From: Phaeodactylum tricornutum CCAP 1055/1
Taxonomy: Eukaryota; Bacillariophyta; Bacillariophyceae; Surirellales; Neidiaceae
Length of the DNA: 64,000 nt
Direction: 5' to 3'
Assembly: GCF_000150955.2 (NCBI RefSeq)
Contig: NC_011700.1
Coordinates: 1-64,000, forward strand
A program made the position numbers and the translations under genes. This document shows, piece after piece, positions 1 through 12,257 of the stretch (positions are counted from its first letter, which is position 1; every line of letters starts with the position of its first letter). The notes under the pieces are model-generated. The model saw nothing but the letters and a program-made list of their open reading frames with translations, was not told the DNA's origin and searched no databases.

Positions 1-2005
1 TGAAGTCGCCGAATATGCCGTTGCTAACAAACTGCTTCATGAGCCAGCTTTTGCTTGGTGGGCACCAGACGTATTGCAGAAACGTGATTGTATTATTTCC
101 GCGGTAAAGACGAGATACCTTAAACGGACTCACAAGTTTGGTATTTGTATGCCAAAATCGGTCAAGCAAGCTCTCGAGATTGACCGAGGTACTAACACTT
201 CATTGTGGTCGGATGCAATCAAGAAGGAAATGACAAATGTTATGCCAGCATTTAAAATTCTTGATCAGGATGCTCCTAAACCAGTTGCTCATACATGGAT
301 ACCATGTCACATGATATTTGATATCAAAATGGATTTTACTCGCAAAGCCAGATTCGTCGCCGGGGGACATGTTACAGATCCGCCGAGTTCGATTACATAT
401 GCCAGTGTTGTTTCGCGCGATAGTGTTCGCATTGCTTTACTCATCGCATCTTTGAATTCTTTGGATATACTTGGTGCCGATGCGCAGAATGCATATTTGA
501 ATGCTCCAGTTCGCAAAAAGGTATATACAACATGTGGTCCAGAGTTCGGAAAGTCAGTGGAAGGTCATTATGCACTTATTGTTTGTGCGTTATATGGTTT
601 GAAGTCGAGTGGGGCAGCATGGCGTGCTCACTTAGCTGCGACAATGGAGGAGTTGCATTTTATCTCTTGTCTTGCAGATCCAGATGTTTGGCTTAGACCA
701 GCTCAGAAACAGCGATGGTCGATGAGTTCCAAGAATTATGTGAAACAAGCAGTTGCAAATGTTGAAAAGGATTTGGATGAAGTTGGAAAACGTTTATCTA
801 CAAAGATTACGTCACCTATGTCGTCAAATTATCGACCGGAGCTCGATGTTTCCCCTGTGTTGGATGCGGAACGTGCTAACTATTTCCAGTCACAGATAGG
901 AGTTTTGAGATGGGCAGTTGAAATTGGTCGCATTGATATAATGTGTGAGGTGTCTATGCTCTCATCTTTTCTCGCGATGCCGCGTGAAGGACATCTAGCT
1001 GCAGTTTTTCATATTTTCGGATATTTGAAGTCACATCACAAGTCTCGATTGGTATTTGATGATTCTTATCCGGTGATTGACAACAGCTTTAACGATGATG
1101 CGGATTGGACAGATTTTCACGGTGATGTTAAAGAGCCTATCCCACCGAATGCTCCAGAACCACGTGGTAAGGTGGTGGAAATTATAGCTTTTGTTGACGC
1201 TGACCATGCGGGAGACCGTGTTACTCGTCGTTCTCGAACAGGTGTTTTGATTTATATCAATCGTTCTCCGATTATGTGGTTCTCAAAGCGTCAGAATTCA
1301 GTTGAAACGTCTACTTTTGGTAGTGAGTTTGTTGCATTAAAGATTGCTACTGAAATGATACAAGGTCTACGATACAAGTTACGTATGATGGGTATTCCTA
1401 TTGATGGTCCGGCTAAAGTTCTTTGTGACAATATGTCGGTTGTATACAATACTACGGCACCAGAATCAGTGTTGAAAAAGAAAAGTAACGCGATAGCGTA
1501 TCATTTCGTACGTGAGAATGTTGCCATGAAAGTGATTAAGATTGCATATGAACCATCAGAATCAAATTTAGCGGATATACTTACGAAGGTTCAAACAGGT
1601 CCAGTGAGACAGGCTATCATACAAAGTATTTTATGGTGATTCAAGTTAGAAGAAGGGTTTGCCGACTTTCCCGTTCTCAACAAGTTCAGTGTTGGGACAA
1701 ATTGCATTTGCATTATATTTGTCATTGCATGCAGTGTCGAAGTTTTATTTTTATTTGGTTCCCTATTTTTCCCAATGTGGTTTTGATGGGATACATTTCG
1801 GCAAGATTATGTTCATGGTCTCAATGTGAGGGGACTAGAAAAACCCTACGACAGGCATATCGGGGTTCATTATCCCTTTATCTTGGGTTTATGCTTATAA
1901 GTCTTTGTTTTACGTCTTTTTATCGTATCTACAGTCCTTTGGTCCCTCTGACACGTTTTAGCCCGTTATCGTTGCAGTTTTCTAATATGTTCCAAATGTC
2001 TCAAC
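1..2005 (+). mobile_element. Ty1/copia LTR retrotransposon, 3' part
   Basis: The 3' portion of a Ty1/copia (Pseudoviridae-like) retrotransposon that enters the window from the left. An open frame running to 1639 carries the C-terminal half of a copia polyprotein. Reverse transcriptase is seen from the segment QNAYLNAP, followed by LYGLKSSG. RNase H is seen with VDADHAGD, RSRTG and the end motif LADILTK. A 3' LTR follows at about 1690-2005. Diatom genomes are known to be rich in copia elements. The copy is incomplete in this window and looks broken, with at least one break. The other LTR lies outside, so age cannot be judged from LTR divergence. Family assignment is confident; lineage within copia is not resolved. 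Confidence 0.9.
1690..2005 (+). repeat. 3' LTR of the copia element
   Basis: This stretch begins TGTTGGGACA shortly after the end of the polymerase frame and ends TGTCTCAAC. The two ends form the short inverted repeat typical of LTR termini. It contains no convincing gene; an open frame at 1633-2010 simply runs through it. The exact last base is uncertain by a few nucleotides. Confidence 0.65.
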
Positions 2006-2592
2006 CGTAGCGTCTCCAAATCCGGGTTAGCATGATTTGATAACTCCAAACGTAACGAAACAGTCAAGAAATGCGATGACTTTCTGGCAATGATACGGTC
2101 GAGCAGTCAAAAGCGCACACAGCCAATATCTCCTCAAAGACACAAGGATGGTATGGCGAACGACGAATAAAATGCTGTATTCACTGCCATAAACTGTACA
2201 TCACAAGCACGGAGCTCAGGACCCATAAGAGTTGACTGTGATGGCAGTGAATATGACAATGTCTCCTGGAGTGCGGTACCCACGAGCTCTTTCTAAAGCG
2301 CTGCCTTTCCTTGCCGCACCGTCGTACGCTAACGCCTGACGATGGCGCTTATGTTACGCAAGAACTTGAATGTACGCACGGGCCTAACAGTAAGCACATC
2401 CGGTTCATCCATGATCCTTGAGTGAAACAAAGGGTTCTGTTACAATCCTACGAGCTAGCCCCCAATCCTGCAACCAGCACGAAAAGGAATAACGGGTGAG
2501 GGACTGCTTTGCTGTTAGTAGTAGCAAAAGTCCTTATCGTCAAATTTTAGTCACAGTCCAACACTCCAATTGTGGAGATCGAACAACCAGCT
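2006..2592. other. Spacer between retrotransposon and oxygenase gene
   Basis: No gene is recognised. The stretch contains TGACTGTGA near 2232 and TCACAGTC near 2551, about 40 bases before the next ATG. Both are instances of a word that recurs in the spacers of this window. Confidence 0.5.
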
Positions 2593-3801
2593 ATGCTAGA
2601 ACAACTCGAAAATTCTACCGTATACAATCCTGCCGTTGAAGGCTCCAAAGATTCGGCTCAAATCGAAAGAGAAAGCGCTTCTTTTGACGCAGATGAAGAT
2701 CATCTGACCGCTGAAACTGGACTTTCGGATGAAGCATTGCAATTGCTGCTCCAGTTTCAGAGCCTCGGGTGCCGCTTCGCAGACGACATCAACGATGGCA
2801 CAAAGGACATTATCACGAGCAAAACCGTCTGCGTTTCCTACACGGCCAGAGACTCGCAAGTGATTGCCGAAACTTATCGGCGCCTGCAAGAAAAGGCAGA
2901 GAATGCTGCTCAAGACTATGCATCGCAATTGGAATCTCGAGTGATCCAGGATCTACAAGGATTTGACTGTATAAACTCCTGTGCTCCACAGCGTTTGAAA
3001 GAAGATATGTTTGGCGCTCTTCAAAGAGACGGAGTTGTCCGACTGAATCACGTTTTGGATGCGGATAGTTGCGAGCGATGTCTCGAAAGCATCAATCGAT
3101 CGTTGGAAGAGGTAGATTCCTCGGACACTATCGGTTTTGGCAATGTTTTCTCGCGCAAGTGTCGGTATGATATGTATTTGCGACCTCAAGGTGTCTACCG
3201 CGAAGCGCTGCAGACTCTCTTATCTTCCAAGCATTCCGCTTTGGGAGCTCTTCTCGACCGTTGCTTGTCCGTGTCAAACCAAGGGGAAGCCCACATTGGC
3301 CAAAATGTACCTTGCAATTTTGGTCGATTTCACGAACTGTCGACTTTGATTGCCGATCCGGGAGCCGCTCCCCAACCCATTCACCCGGACGCTGGATATG
3401 CGCCGCACGCTCCCATGTGGACTTGTTTTGTCGCTCTCCAAGATATAAGTCCGGAAATGGGTCCGACAGTTTTCTTGCCTGGCACACATACCGAGACGTC
3501 TCACGCACTCTTAAAAGATCCCGCGCGGAAAGATGCGTTTCTCAGTGGATGCACATACAAGCAAGGCCTTCTGAGAGCTGGTGACGTTGCTGTCATGGAT
3601 GCGCGAACGCTTCACTTTGGTAACGCCAATGAGAGCAAGCATCGACGAACTCTTTTTTACTTTACTATTCGAAATCCGGCTCACGGATCGGATCCTTCTG
3701 ACTTTCCACCTTGTGGCAGCCTGTTTGAAGATGTAGAAGGTCTTACAATCGAGAGTCTACGCAATGAAAATGGGGGAAAGTTGCTCCTTGACAAACAATA
3801 G
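2593..3801 (+). CDS. Phytanoyl-CoA dioxygenase (PhyH) family protein
   Basis: A single-exon gene of 402 codons. The open frame could begin at GTG 2572, but the first ATG is at 2593. The C-terminal half is a PhyH-type 2-oxoglutarate/Fe(II) dioxygenase fold. It has an iron-binding His-x-Asp near residues 264-266 (IHPDAGY), a distal His near 341 (TLHFGNAN), and a following Arg (HRRTLFY) suited to bind 2-oxoglutarate. Between them is the family stretch MGPTVFLPGTHT. Residues 1-110 are acidic and unassigned. Family members hydroxylate lipid-derived or small-molecule substrates; the substrate here cannot be read from sequence. No clear signal peptide or peroxisomal C-terminus is seen (it ends LLDKQ). 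The gene lies 0.6 kb downstream of a copia LTR, which could affect its promoter. Confidence 0.85.
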   Translation: MLEQLENSTVYNPAVEGSKDSAQIERESASFDADEDHLTAETGLSDEALQLLLQFQSLGCRFADDINDGTKDIITSKTVCVSYTARDSQVIAETYRRLQEKAENAAQDYASQLESRVIQDLQGFDCINSCAPQRLKEDMFGALQRDGVVRLNHVLDADSCERCLESINRSLEEVDSSDTIGFGNVFSRKCRYDMYLRPQGVYREALQTLLSSKHSALGALLDRCLSVSNQGEAHIGQNVPCNFGRFHELSTLIADPGAAPQPIHPDAGYAPHAPMWTCFVALQDISPEMGPTVFLPGTHTETSHALLKDPARKDAFLSGCTYKQGLLRAGDVAVMDARTLHFGNANESKHRRTLFYFTIRNPAHGSDPSDFPPCGSLFEDVEGLTIESLRNENGGKLLLDKQ

Positions 3802-4297
3802 CGTTGCGAACGATCTAATTGCATCAGATTCAATTGTTCTTACATATAAACAATGAAAATTATTGTCTGTCTTACATGCTTACCACAAAGGTCCTCTATA
3901 AATATGGATCTCGTACAATGGCAATAGGCTCATGTTGAAAGGATTGCCAAGAAGATGTCTATTGGAAAAGCGATACCAATTTGGAACAGGATGGCCATAC
4001 CAGACCACTGCCAGTCATTCTTTGCATCCCGTACACGTTGAAAAGAGTTTGATGCAGTATTTGTGCAATGGCTCTTCACCAGGTGCTGAGACAAAAACCA
4101 TTGCACCTACGTTCACAAAAGTCTGATACTGATAATTGTAAATGGTGGGTTTATTACAAAGTGGTACTCTTGCCGTTCCGTTTACAATGCATAAAGCTGT
4201 GGTTGATGCGATTAGCCTACCCTAATTGATCACGCGGTCACCATATAAAAAATTGAAATTCCATATAGGTCTGCCACAAGAAAGCATCGCCGCCTCG
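3802..4297. other. Spacer, no gene seen
   Basis: AT-rich spacer between the oxygenase (+) and the membrane protein (-). The genes converge here, so this probably holds both 3' untranslated regions. Confidence 0.4.
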
Positions 4298-5454
4298 TCA
4301 AACAAAACATGAATCGCTTTTAATATCATGGCTCTTTTTGACTCTACTGGCCATGACAAAATTGGATTGCAGGTATAAGCAGGCGTCAATCAGCCACAGC
4401 AGTGATGACACGATGGCCCATGTGTCGAAGTGCGCCGAAACGCGCACGTCGTCTAACATGGAGTCCATTAAGGATCCAATCAAAAAGGATAAATCACAGA
4501 GGTCCTCCAGTACCTCAGGATTGGCCCAAACCCGCAGAACATGATGGGATTTGTTTTCTGTTTGTTCACTTGTGACTCTCAACCTAGGATAAGTACTCCT
4601 CCCAGTCGTGGAAAACAAAGTTATGGTCAGAGCCAACGTTGAGCGCGCCCGTCCAGACGTGTTGGCCTGGTGGTACGAGAACTGCGACAAAGCCAAGAGG
4701 GCAGCGATATAAAACGTCGCGGCAGCAAGTATTGATCTACGGTGAGCTGTGTACTTGTGCAGATGCTGATGCCAAACAAGTGTCGAAAGTTGGGATGCGG
4801 ATGCTGTTGTTGATACATTTGAATCAGTTGACATGGATTGGTAGCTATTCCACTCCTTGACCATTTTTTTCTTGGATTTTTCACGCTCTCTAATTTGTTG
4901 AGCCCATTGCAGATCAGCAAGACCATTGAAATGATAGACAAGTGGAGCAAGGGCCTAACCATTCAACAATTAGTAGTTGTCAACTTTGGTCCGTGCAGCA
5001 AGCGCCTCCCAGATGGACTGTGCCATGTTCAGAACACCTCCCAGAATAAAAGACCATTGGAACAGAAGGACCATTGAAAATCCTCCTTGCATTGTTCCAT
5101 GTATTGTAAAACAAACAACACAAATGTGTCTTCCACCTTGGACAAGTGCAAATTGTGTAGATGCAGTGGTTTGTCAACAACTTGTTTGCAACGTCTACAA
5201 TTTGTTGACAGTCCATTGTCATTGTCAAATCCTCAAATAAGCTCACTGTAAGTGTGGATCTACAGCAGCAAAGTTTGAATGCTACAGTTGCCCCCCTCAC
5301 TGCAGGAGTTGCCTACCAGTATGTGCATTTTGCTCCAACATTGCCTGTAAAGGAACCCTAGCAACACTCAAAACAAAAGTATTTTTGAGCGTGTCAACAA
5401 AGTTCATTTCTTTGAGCAGCTTCATAATAGAAGATACAGAAGTGATACTGTGCT
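4298..5454 (-). CDS. Multi-exon putative membrane protein
   Basis: Coding on the minus strand in several short exons; the joins are partly inferred. The last exon runs from about 4954 to 4298. Its frame is open upstream of ATG 4864 and reads ALAPLVYHFNGLADLQ. It has hydrophobic segments around AAATFYIAALLALSQF and WAIVSSLLWLIDACLYL. A second coding patch at about 5096-4971 reads FQWSFILGGVLNMAQSIWEA, another membrane-like helix. Further upstream an exon at 5454-5317 (SIMKLLKEMNF, then VPLQAMLEQNAHT) ends at donor GTAGGC. It joins across a 71-base intron to 5245, giving VSLFEDLTMTMDCQQ. More exons may lie up to about 5850, for example LVKAARLGVIGG. I recognise no family. Function is unknown; probably multi-pass. 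The start is not located. Confidence 0.45.
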
Positions 5455-6251
5455 CTTGTGCAATGAAAACAATTGAATGTTTGCATTACCGGATTTGATT
5501 CTTACCAGCTGACCTTTACTGTCAGTAAACTTCTCCTCCTGACAAGGAAAATCCATTGAATAAGGATCTCAAATGGGACTGTTACAGGAAAGATAAAATT
5601 TTTGGCAATTTGGAAACTCCTCCACAGACGGTTTGCGGGTAGGTATAGCCACACAATGCTACAATTTGATACTACTATGTAGATAAAATTGTTTTGTTAT
5701 TTAGCATTGTTTGTTGGAATTCATCATTTATGCCAACAAAAGTTTGACATTTTCAACAAAACAAGGGTGGGCTCCATGAAAACTACCTGGGCATCCAACT
5801 GGCCCCCAATGACTCCAAGCCTGGCTGCCTTAACAAGCTAGAATTGTTGCAAAAGGAACCAAAGAATTGGAGATACTTTTGTAGGCAAAACCAAGAGGAC
5901 CAATTGACTAATTGTGATTGTCTGATTGATTTACATTAGGAATAACGAACCCCGTACAGATGCTTGACATAGGGTTTTTATAATGCAACTGACAGTCACT
6001 GTGACAGTGAAGTGACGGCAAAGACAGTGGGCGGGTGCGCTACTAATTTCCTCGCGCCGCCAAGACGGCGTTTGACTGTCGATCGACTACTGCTTCATAG
6101 GAGAAATTCTGTCTATAAACTGCAACAGAGAGCATATCCACTCAAAACAACACAGAATTGCATCGTACTAGTTGCTAAGCAAATACATGTTTAGTTGGCA
6201 TATTAACGCGGCTACGCAAAAGAGCAGCGTTTCTTGGTAAGCGAATAAAGA
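5455..6251. other. Divergent spacer, possible further exons
   Basis: This lies between the minus-strand membrane protein and the plus-strand gene starting at 6252. It may include 5' exons of the former, since short open stretches flanked by AG and GT occur near 5800 and 5560 on the minus strand. It also holds a compound palindromic word at 5990-6010. Confidence 0.35.
5990..6010. promoter_or_regulatory. Overlapping TGACAGT/ACTGTCA palindromes
   Basis: TGACAGT, ACTGTGACAGT and TGACAGTGA overlap in 21 bases, about 240 bases before the ATG at 6252. Related words recur in many non-coding spacers of this window, so this is a candidate promoter or initiator element. Function is inferred from recurrence only. 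Confidence 0.35.
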
Positions 6252-8585
6252 ATGTTTGAGGTGGTGCTCGGGTCCGGACCCTGGATCGAAGCGTGGCGTA
6301 ATCAGTCAGCAAGAACCCTCGAGCTGCTAGATCTTCCCTCTTGCGATGCGCTTTCTGTCGCATTTCGTGAAGCGTCAACGGATAGCTATCAAGCAATCCA
6401 AAGTGTCTACGTCTTTCTGTACTTGGCCTTGCGACCGATGCTTTTGCTTTTTCATTACGCTGCGAAAACGATATTTTTGTTCCTGTATAAGCACATAATT
6501 GTCCAAGGTTTGTATCGAAATGGTCTTTCACAAGCAAGGGAATGGTCAGTCCGATTGTTTTACTTCCAGAGGTCTTTGACTCGAAAGCAGGTACTAGGGG
6601 AAGCTTCTTTCATGGTGCTATTCGTCGGTCTGTACAAACTTCGCCGACACGTGCAGGACAAGCAGTATTACCAACGCATACTGGTTTGGTATGATCGAAG
6701 AAAACTTCAAATAGTAAAGGTAAGTTGTAATGATTGTTATACATGCATTGTGGGCAAGTGAAGATTTCCAATAGACCTGGAGAACCTGGCAGTGCCTGGC
6801 GCCGTTGCGAGTAGTCTTGTTGTTTCTCTTGGGAGGACTTTACCATAAAAACATTGTCGGAGTGACATTCCTCATTTAATTGGAATTTCGTCGGTAACGG
6901 ATATGCTTTGGATTGCCGCAATGCTCACAGTCAAGGATGTTCGTGGAGTGTTGAGTGTAGACTTGATGACCATGGAACACAATTTTTAACCTTGTCATTC
7001 CTATGTTTGCTTCTCACCGTCGCTTGCAACAACTGAACAGTCTTACGAGAGCGGAGTCGATCGAATAGCAACTGTATCGTTGGTGTTGGCTGCCATGACA
7101 CCGCATATGGTCTTCCTGACTTGTTGTGCCGGTATCAAGTTATTGTTTCCTTCTCTAATTACGGTTGTGGCGTGTAATTCGCCCCTCTCGGGCTTGCTAT
7201 CGCGCTGGATTCCATGGATTGCTACCGTGACCGTCATTCATGACCGTTTCACGAACCCTCTGGAAAAAGACTCGGTTGGATACACAGGCGAAGGAAAGGA
7301 GAATTCTCGAAAAACTGAAGCAATTTCTCCGCCTTCTTCGAGTAAGACAGCTCAGGACAAACAACGTCCTCGACATCCTTTGACACCCAAAACAAGTGGA
7401 TTCTTCCCTCGTACACCTCCCTCAAACAAGAAGCGCCCCCGAAGCCGTCGCTCGTCCGTAGGCAGTCCGTTACAAAGAATTCTTCGTCGCAATTCCGAAC
7501 CCCTAGACGAAGAAGAAATCTACTGGATCCAGTACTGGTCGGTGCATGCTACTCTCCAGCTCAGCAAAGCAATCGCTAGTTTTGTTCCTGTGCTTGTGAG
7601 CTTAGGGCGCTATACATGGATAACAGCCGGTCTCCAGCAGCTCGAATTGGCTTTCTATGTATGGATCTACATTTTACCATGGATTATACCCGAGACCGTC
7701 GGTGGTATGTCCCTTGCCGAAGCCCGACCCTTGCCGCTATTAGCAAAACTCGTTGGACCATTTTTCTCTACGACTCATGAGCAAATTTCGTCGGTTGTGA
7801 CGACGGACTTTTGGCAAGCCCAGATAGTCAGTCGGTTGGAGGGAATTCTCAAGGTATTTGTGTTTCTTCAATTGTTGTCCAAAGACAGCGCGGGCTCTCT
7901 TGTCCTCTGTCTGCAAGAGGGTCGCAGTCTTCTGGTTCCTGGCTTGACTCTATTCATGCCAGGTTTCATCACATCCTTTGGAGTGGCGTATGTCCAATTT
8001 GTTCTACCTCTTTCACGCACTGCTAGGGGCTCTACCATTCCGACAACTAGCCAACTTCAGTATTGGGTACTTCACGTCTTGCTGTCTTCGTTGTTCTGTA
8101 ACTTGGCAAGTATATTGTGGTGGATCCCATTCTCGTCTCACGCCATCTTTGTGGCGTGGGCTTACATCTCGATCCCTCAAAAAACAGTATCATGCTACGA
8201 AAGTGTGCGAGAAGAACTTCAATCCTTTGGAATTTTAGAAGGTGGCGATAAACCAAGTATAGAGCAAACCCGTACAGCGAAAGTGGTCCGCTGGGTGATT
8301 CATTCTTTGCCGGCTGCAGCTGAAGTTGATGGAGGAGGCATATCATCGATTGACAACACAGCACAGTCTGAAAGTGGCTCCGCCGACATTTCTCTGTTGG
8401 ACCGACCACACGAAGACCCTCCAACCCCTGAAAGCCCATTTTCCGCCCGTGGTGTTTCCAGAGACGACGAGGGCTACGTAGAAGGTGATGACTGTACTCT
8501 TGAGACCGCGCGCCAATTTAGGAGGCGTAATACAACCCGTCTATGTCGAGCAAGAGACACCACAAAAAATTCGAAGGCGGCATAG
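6252..8585 (+). CDS. Multi-pass membrane protein, HVA22/REEP-like segments
   Basis: At least three exons. Exon 1 is 6252-6719 (156 codons) and ends at donor GTAAGT. Exon 2 starts at 6775, reads a membrane helix (VVLLFLLGGLYHKN), and continues one frame over as IGISSVTDMLWIAAML. The frame changes at the TTT run 6875-6877, where one T appears to be missing. Exon 3 opens near 7041 and runs to 8585. The protein has many hydrophobic segments. Residues after the basic linker (RSRRSSVG) read EEEIYWIQYW and then LELAFYVWIYILPW. Near the end are LQYWVLHVLL and ILWWIPFSSHAIF. These resemble the TB2/DP1/HVA22 (REEP) hairpin that shapes the endoplasmic reticulum, but the match is by eye. The C-terminus is hydrophilic. 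The exon 2 donor is not fixed. Confidence 0.6.
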
Positions 8586-9220
8586 GTCAAACCGGTCATC
8601 ATCAAAAGAGAATGCGCGCAGCAGATGATACAAGAATTCATCTTCGAATGATTAGAATAGAAGAAACAACCATTGCAGTGATTTGAGTTACAGTTATTGC
8701 GGTGTACTTGCGGATTGTTGGCACCCAACTGCCTGAGCTAGCGCAAATAAGTACTTTATAAAAGATAGTCACTACCTTAAAAATATGTCTCTATTTCAGT
8801 TTATGGCAAGTTCGTCCAACCGAAACTCTCACTGCCAAACGGCAAAATACAAAGAGATTCAATGTATGATACTGGCACTTATATTATTATCTGCCAACAG
8901 CGTTGCCAAAGTCCGACAACATGAAAATAGCTGTAACTGTCAATTATGGAGAAAGACACCAGGATATGGACTACCATAGTCCCAAAACTAAAATGTCCCC
9001 ATCCCCAAAGCGGACGACGTCTGTCGGCTTACTCTTCTGCAGGTAGTGGAGCTACGACTACGGCACAGTCGAGTCGGTACGAGCATTTGTCCCCGATTCT
9101 CTCCACTATAACTCGAAACAACCTGCTGCATTTATAAAACCGGCGCTGGTAAAGAGAATCTTCTGAGCCTTTTCCAGTTTGCGGCAAAGTACTCAAGTCA
9201 GTTTTGCACTGGTTATTCCC
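8586..9220. other. Spacer, no gene seen
   Basis: AT-rich spacer between two plus-strand genes. It presumably contains the 3' end of the membrane-protein transcript and the promoter of the lipid kinase. No RNA gene or repeat recognised. Confidence 0.4.
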
Positions 9221-12200
9221 ATGTCGAATCAAAAGACACAGCACCAAGAACACGAAGCCTTCAAAAGTCGGTACGTTTCTGTTCACTGTCAGATGCGCCG
9301 TGATCAAAACTTGAAGCTTTGCGAAAAATTAGGGTCAATGAATCTCTATTTTACCCTGGAAGTTAAAGCTTTAGCTGACAGCGAATTGCCGTCTCTCCAT
9401 ACGCGTGATACTAACATTCTACGCGTTTTGCAAAAATAGTCTCGTCGATGATGTTCTTGGTCAAGAAACGGGCGACAAGGTGCCAATGGAAAAGGTTGTT
9501 ATGCTGATTTGGGCCTTTCGCGATGACCCGACTGTCGTCACTTTCATGGCTCGTTTCGTCGGAAAGGTACGCGTAGCAATGACTGGTTGGTCGTGAAAAC
9601 GAACACAAGCGACAGAACAATTGGATAATGTTTTCTCGACCACTATCTCTGTTGTTTCTCATCTGATGAACGTTTTTTGCACTTTCGCACAGTTTGCCGG
9701 TTCGCGACATGTGTTCGATGGTATAGAGTTTTACCTACCACAGTTGGCGCATATGATCATCCACTTGGAAGTTGATTGGGCTGACGCCATCCTGGAGCGC
9801 TTTGCTCTCGTGATCGCCCAACAGTCACTTCATTTTGCCCTCCAACTAAACTGGATATTGCAAGGAGCTCTACAGGACTATCAGCCCGAGTTGGAAGATG
9901 GAAGTGCCAATCCGACCTATGATTCCGTCTCTTACAAGCGATGTCTGCAGCTTTTGCGTAACGTCGAGCGGTGCGTAGTATATGGCAAGCCCAGGGCTCA
10001 AGAACTACAGAAACTCTACGAAACGGGGAAAATTAGCAAGGCCGAGCTGGTCATGCTCGATCAAGCAGATCGACGTTTTAACGCGCTGCAGATCACGCAG
10101 GATGAAGCGACCGACAATCTTTTGACGCTTGATGGGTGGCTGGGAGTCCAATTCCCCTACGATTCCATGAAAGGAACTACAGAGTCAAAGTTTTATCAAC
10201 GATTTTGCGTGTTAGAGGGACACGTTCTCAACTGTTACCGTCCCACCAGTGGCTGTAAGTCTACCTTGAAGTTCGATCGCGCCATGTCTCTGCAGCAAGC
10301 CCAAGTAACAGAAGGAACCAGCAATACGATTCGAGTAAAAACTCAGATATACGAATTCCGTTTACAACTGACGAGCGCTGAAGAAACCAAGCACTGGGCT
10401 CGACGTCTTATGGAAGAAGCCGAAACGTCGGCGCTGTTTCAAAATGGTGAGAGGGAAAAACGACTTGTTCAGGATCTGAGTCCAGCACAACGCGACCGCT
10501 ATCAATTTTACAAAGATGAGCGCCAATTCGTAAACGATGTTGTACAAGTTGCGGAAGACTTGCGGTTTAAGGACCGCGGCGAACGCAAAAAGCTAGCTCC
10601 GCTCCTAATGGCGAAGCTTTCTATTCCTGACCGATGTTACTTGCCGCTATGCAACTCGTCTGACATATGGCGACGAGTGTCGGGGTGCGTACCAAGCGAA
10701 ACCCGTGTCTTTAACACCAAAGAACGATGTCCAGTTGTCATGCAGTTTCTTGCTAAACGAGGGGAGACGCAACTTGATTCAAATTTGGATGTGGCGGACT
10801 ACATGCACGCATATTTGGAGGTCTCTGATGAAAACGCAGAGGTGATGGAGAGTGTGGCCGAAGATGGCGATGAATTGGATGAGGAAAAAGTAGAAGAGAA
10901 GAGCGAAACTAATTTGGAACTTGACGAGCTCAAAGGATCCAAGCACGACAGCGTATGGCTGGATGACGAGGAAGCTGAGCCACCAACAACCACGAACAAA
11001 GACGGCAAAGGAAATCGTCGTGTTCAGCGCTTGGTACGTGACTCCGTTGCATTACCCGCTATGCTGGCGAAACGGATGAAGCCCCATCGTCATGAAAGCC
11101 GAAGACGCATCAGTGTGGTCGACAAGCAAACGTCTATGCAACCTATGGTTCCTATCTTGGAAGGTACTCGTAGTGTCGAAATTCACCAATCCAGGGTGTC
11201 TCAAGGAGACGATAGCGACAATGGTTCTGTTGGTAGCATGTCACATGTTTCTGTTGAACGAAGTAGTGTTTTAATCAAGGATACCATTCTATTAGGTGAC
11301 TTGGACGAGGGAGATATTGGTGTCGAAAGCATCAATCGTGCTAAAGCTTTTGTTAGCGGTGGAGAGAGCTGGGCGGAAAAGACTGGTCGCATGCTCGAAA
11401 GCGCTAGGAAGCATTCGGTTGACTCAGAAGGTGTCCAGTTGGAGATTGCGAGCTGCCTTGCAAAGTCAAACGATGATTTGCGACAGGAGGTTTTTGTTAT
11501 GCAGATGATTCACTACTACAAGTCCGTTTTTGCTCAAGCGAAACTTCCTCTGTGGCTTAAAACGTACCGCATACTGAGTACAAGCAAAGATACTGGAATT
11601 CTGGAACTTTTGACCGATGCAACATCGATAGATGGTCTCAAAAAATCCGATGGCTTCCCTGTCGAAGGAGGTCTACGCAAGTACTTTGAAATTGTTTACG
11701 GCAATCCAAATGACAAAGCCTTCAAAGCTGCTCAGAATAACTTTATGCAAAGTCTTGCTGGCTATGCTCTTGTATCTTATCTCTTGGGTTTAAAAGACCG
11801 TCACAACGGAAACATCATGATTGATACTCGTGGGCACTTGATTTTCATTGATTTCGGATTTGCACTGGGGATGGCACCGGGTCATGAGTTCAGTATGGAG
11901 AGAGCCCCATTTAAACTCACTAGGGAGTACATTGATGTCATGGGTGGTGTTGGATCCGAGTGTTACAAAGAGTTTCAGCGCCTGTTTGTTTCCGGGTTTG
12001 AAGAGTGCCGGAGAAACTCACAGATTGCTTTAGGCCTGGTAGAGATTATGATGTTCAAAAGCAATTATCCATGCTTTACTGGGGGACGCTATGGAAATGG
12101 TAAAGCATTGACAAAACTTGAAAAACGTTTGATGCTGAGAGTGCCGGACAAAAAGGTAAAAAAGAAGGCTCTTAACTTGATCCGTCGATCAAAGCAACAT

Positions 12201-12257
12201 TTTGGAACCTACTTGTACGATGTGTTCCAACACGCCACTAATGGATACGCTCTTTAA
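9221..12257 (+). CDS. Type III phosphatidylinositol 4-kinase (beta-like) with PH domain
   Basis: Three exons: 9221-9270, 9440-9566 and 9694 (or 9693) to 12257. Intron 1 begins GTACGT and has a TACTAAC branch point at 9407; intron 2 also begins GTAC and ends CAG. The splices keep frame and give about 913 residues. Order: PIK helical domain (LIWAFRDDPTVVTFMARF, then FYLPQLAHMI); a PH domain near residues 205-300 (DGWLGVQF to HWARRL); the kinase N-lobe (DIWRRVSGCVPSETRVFNTK); an acidic, Ser-rich insert; then the C-lobe with catalytic loop KDRHNGNIM near 758 and IDFGFALG near 777. It phosphorylates phosphatidylinositol at the 4-position, expected at the Golgi and endosomes. The PH domain between helical and kinase domains is unusual for the beta class. 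All catalytic motifs are present. Confidence 0.9.
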
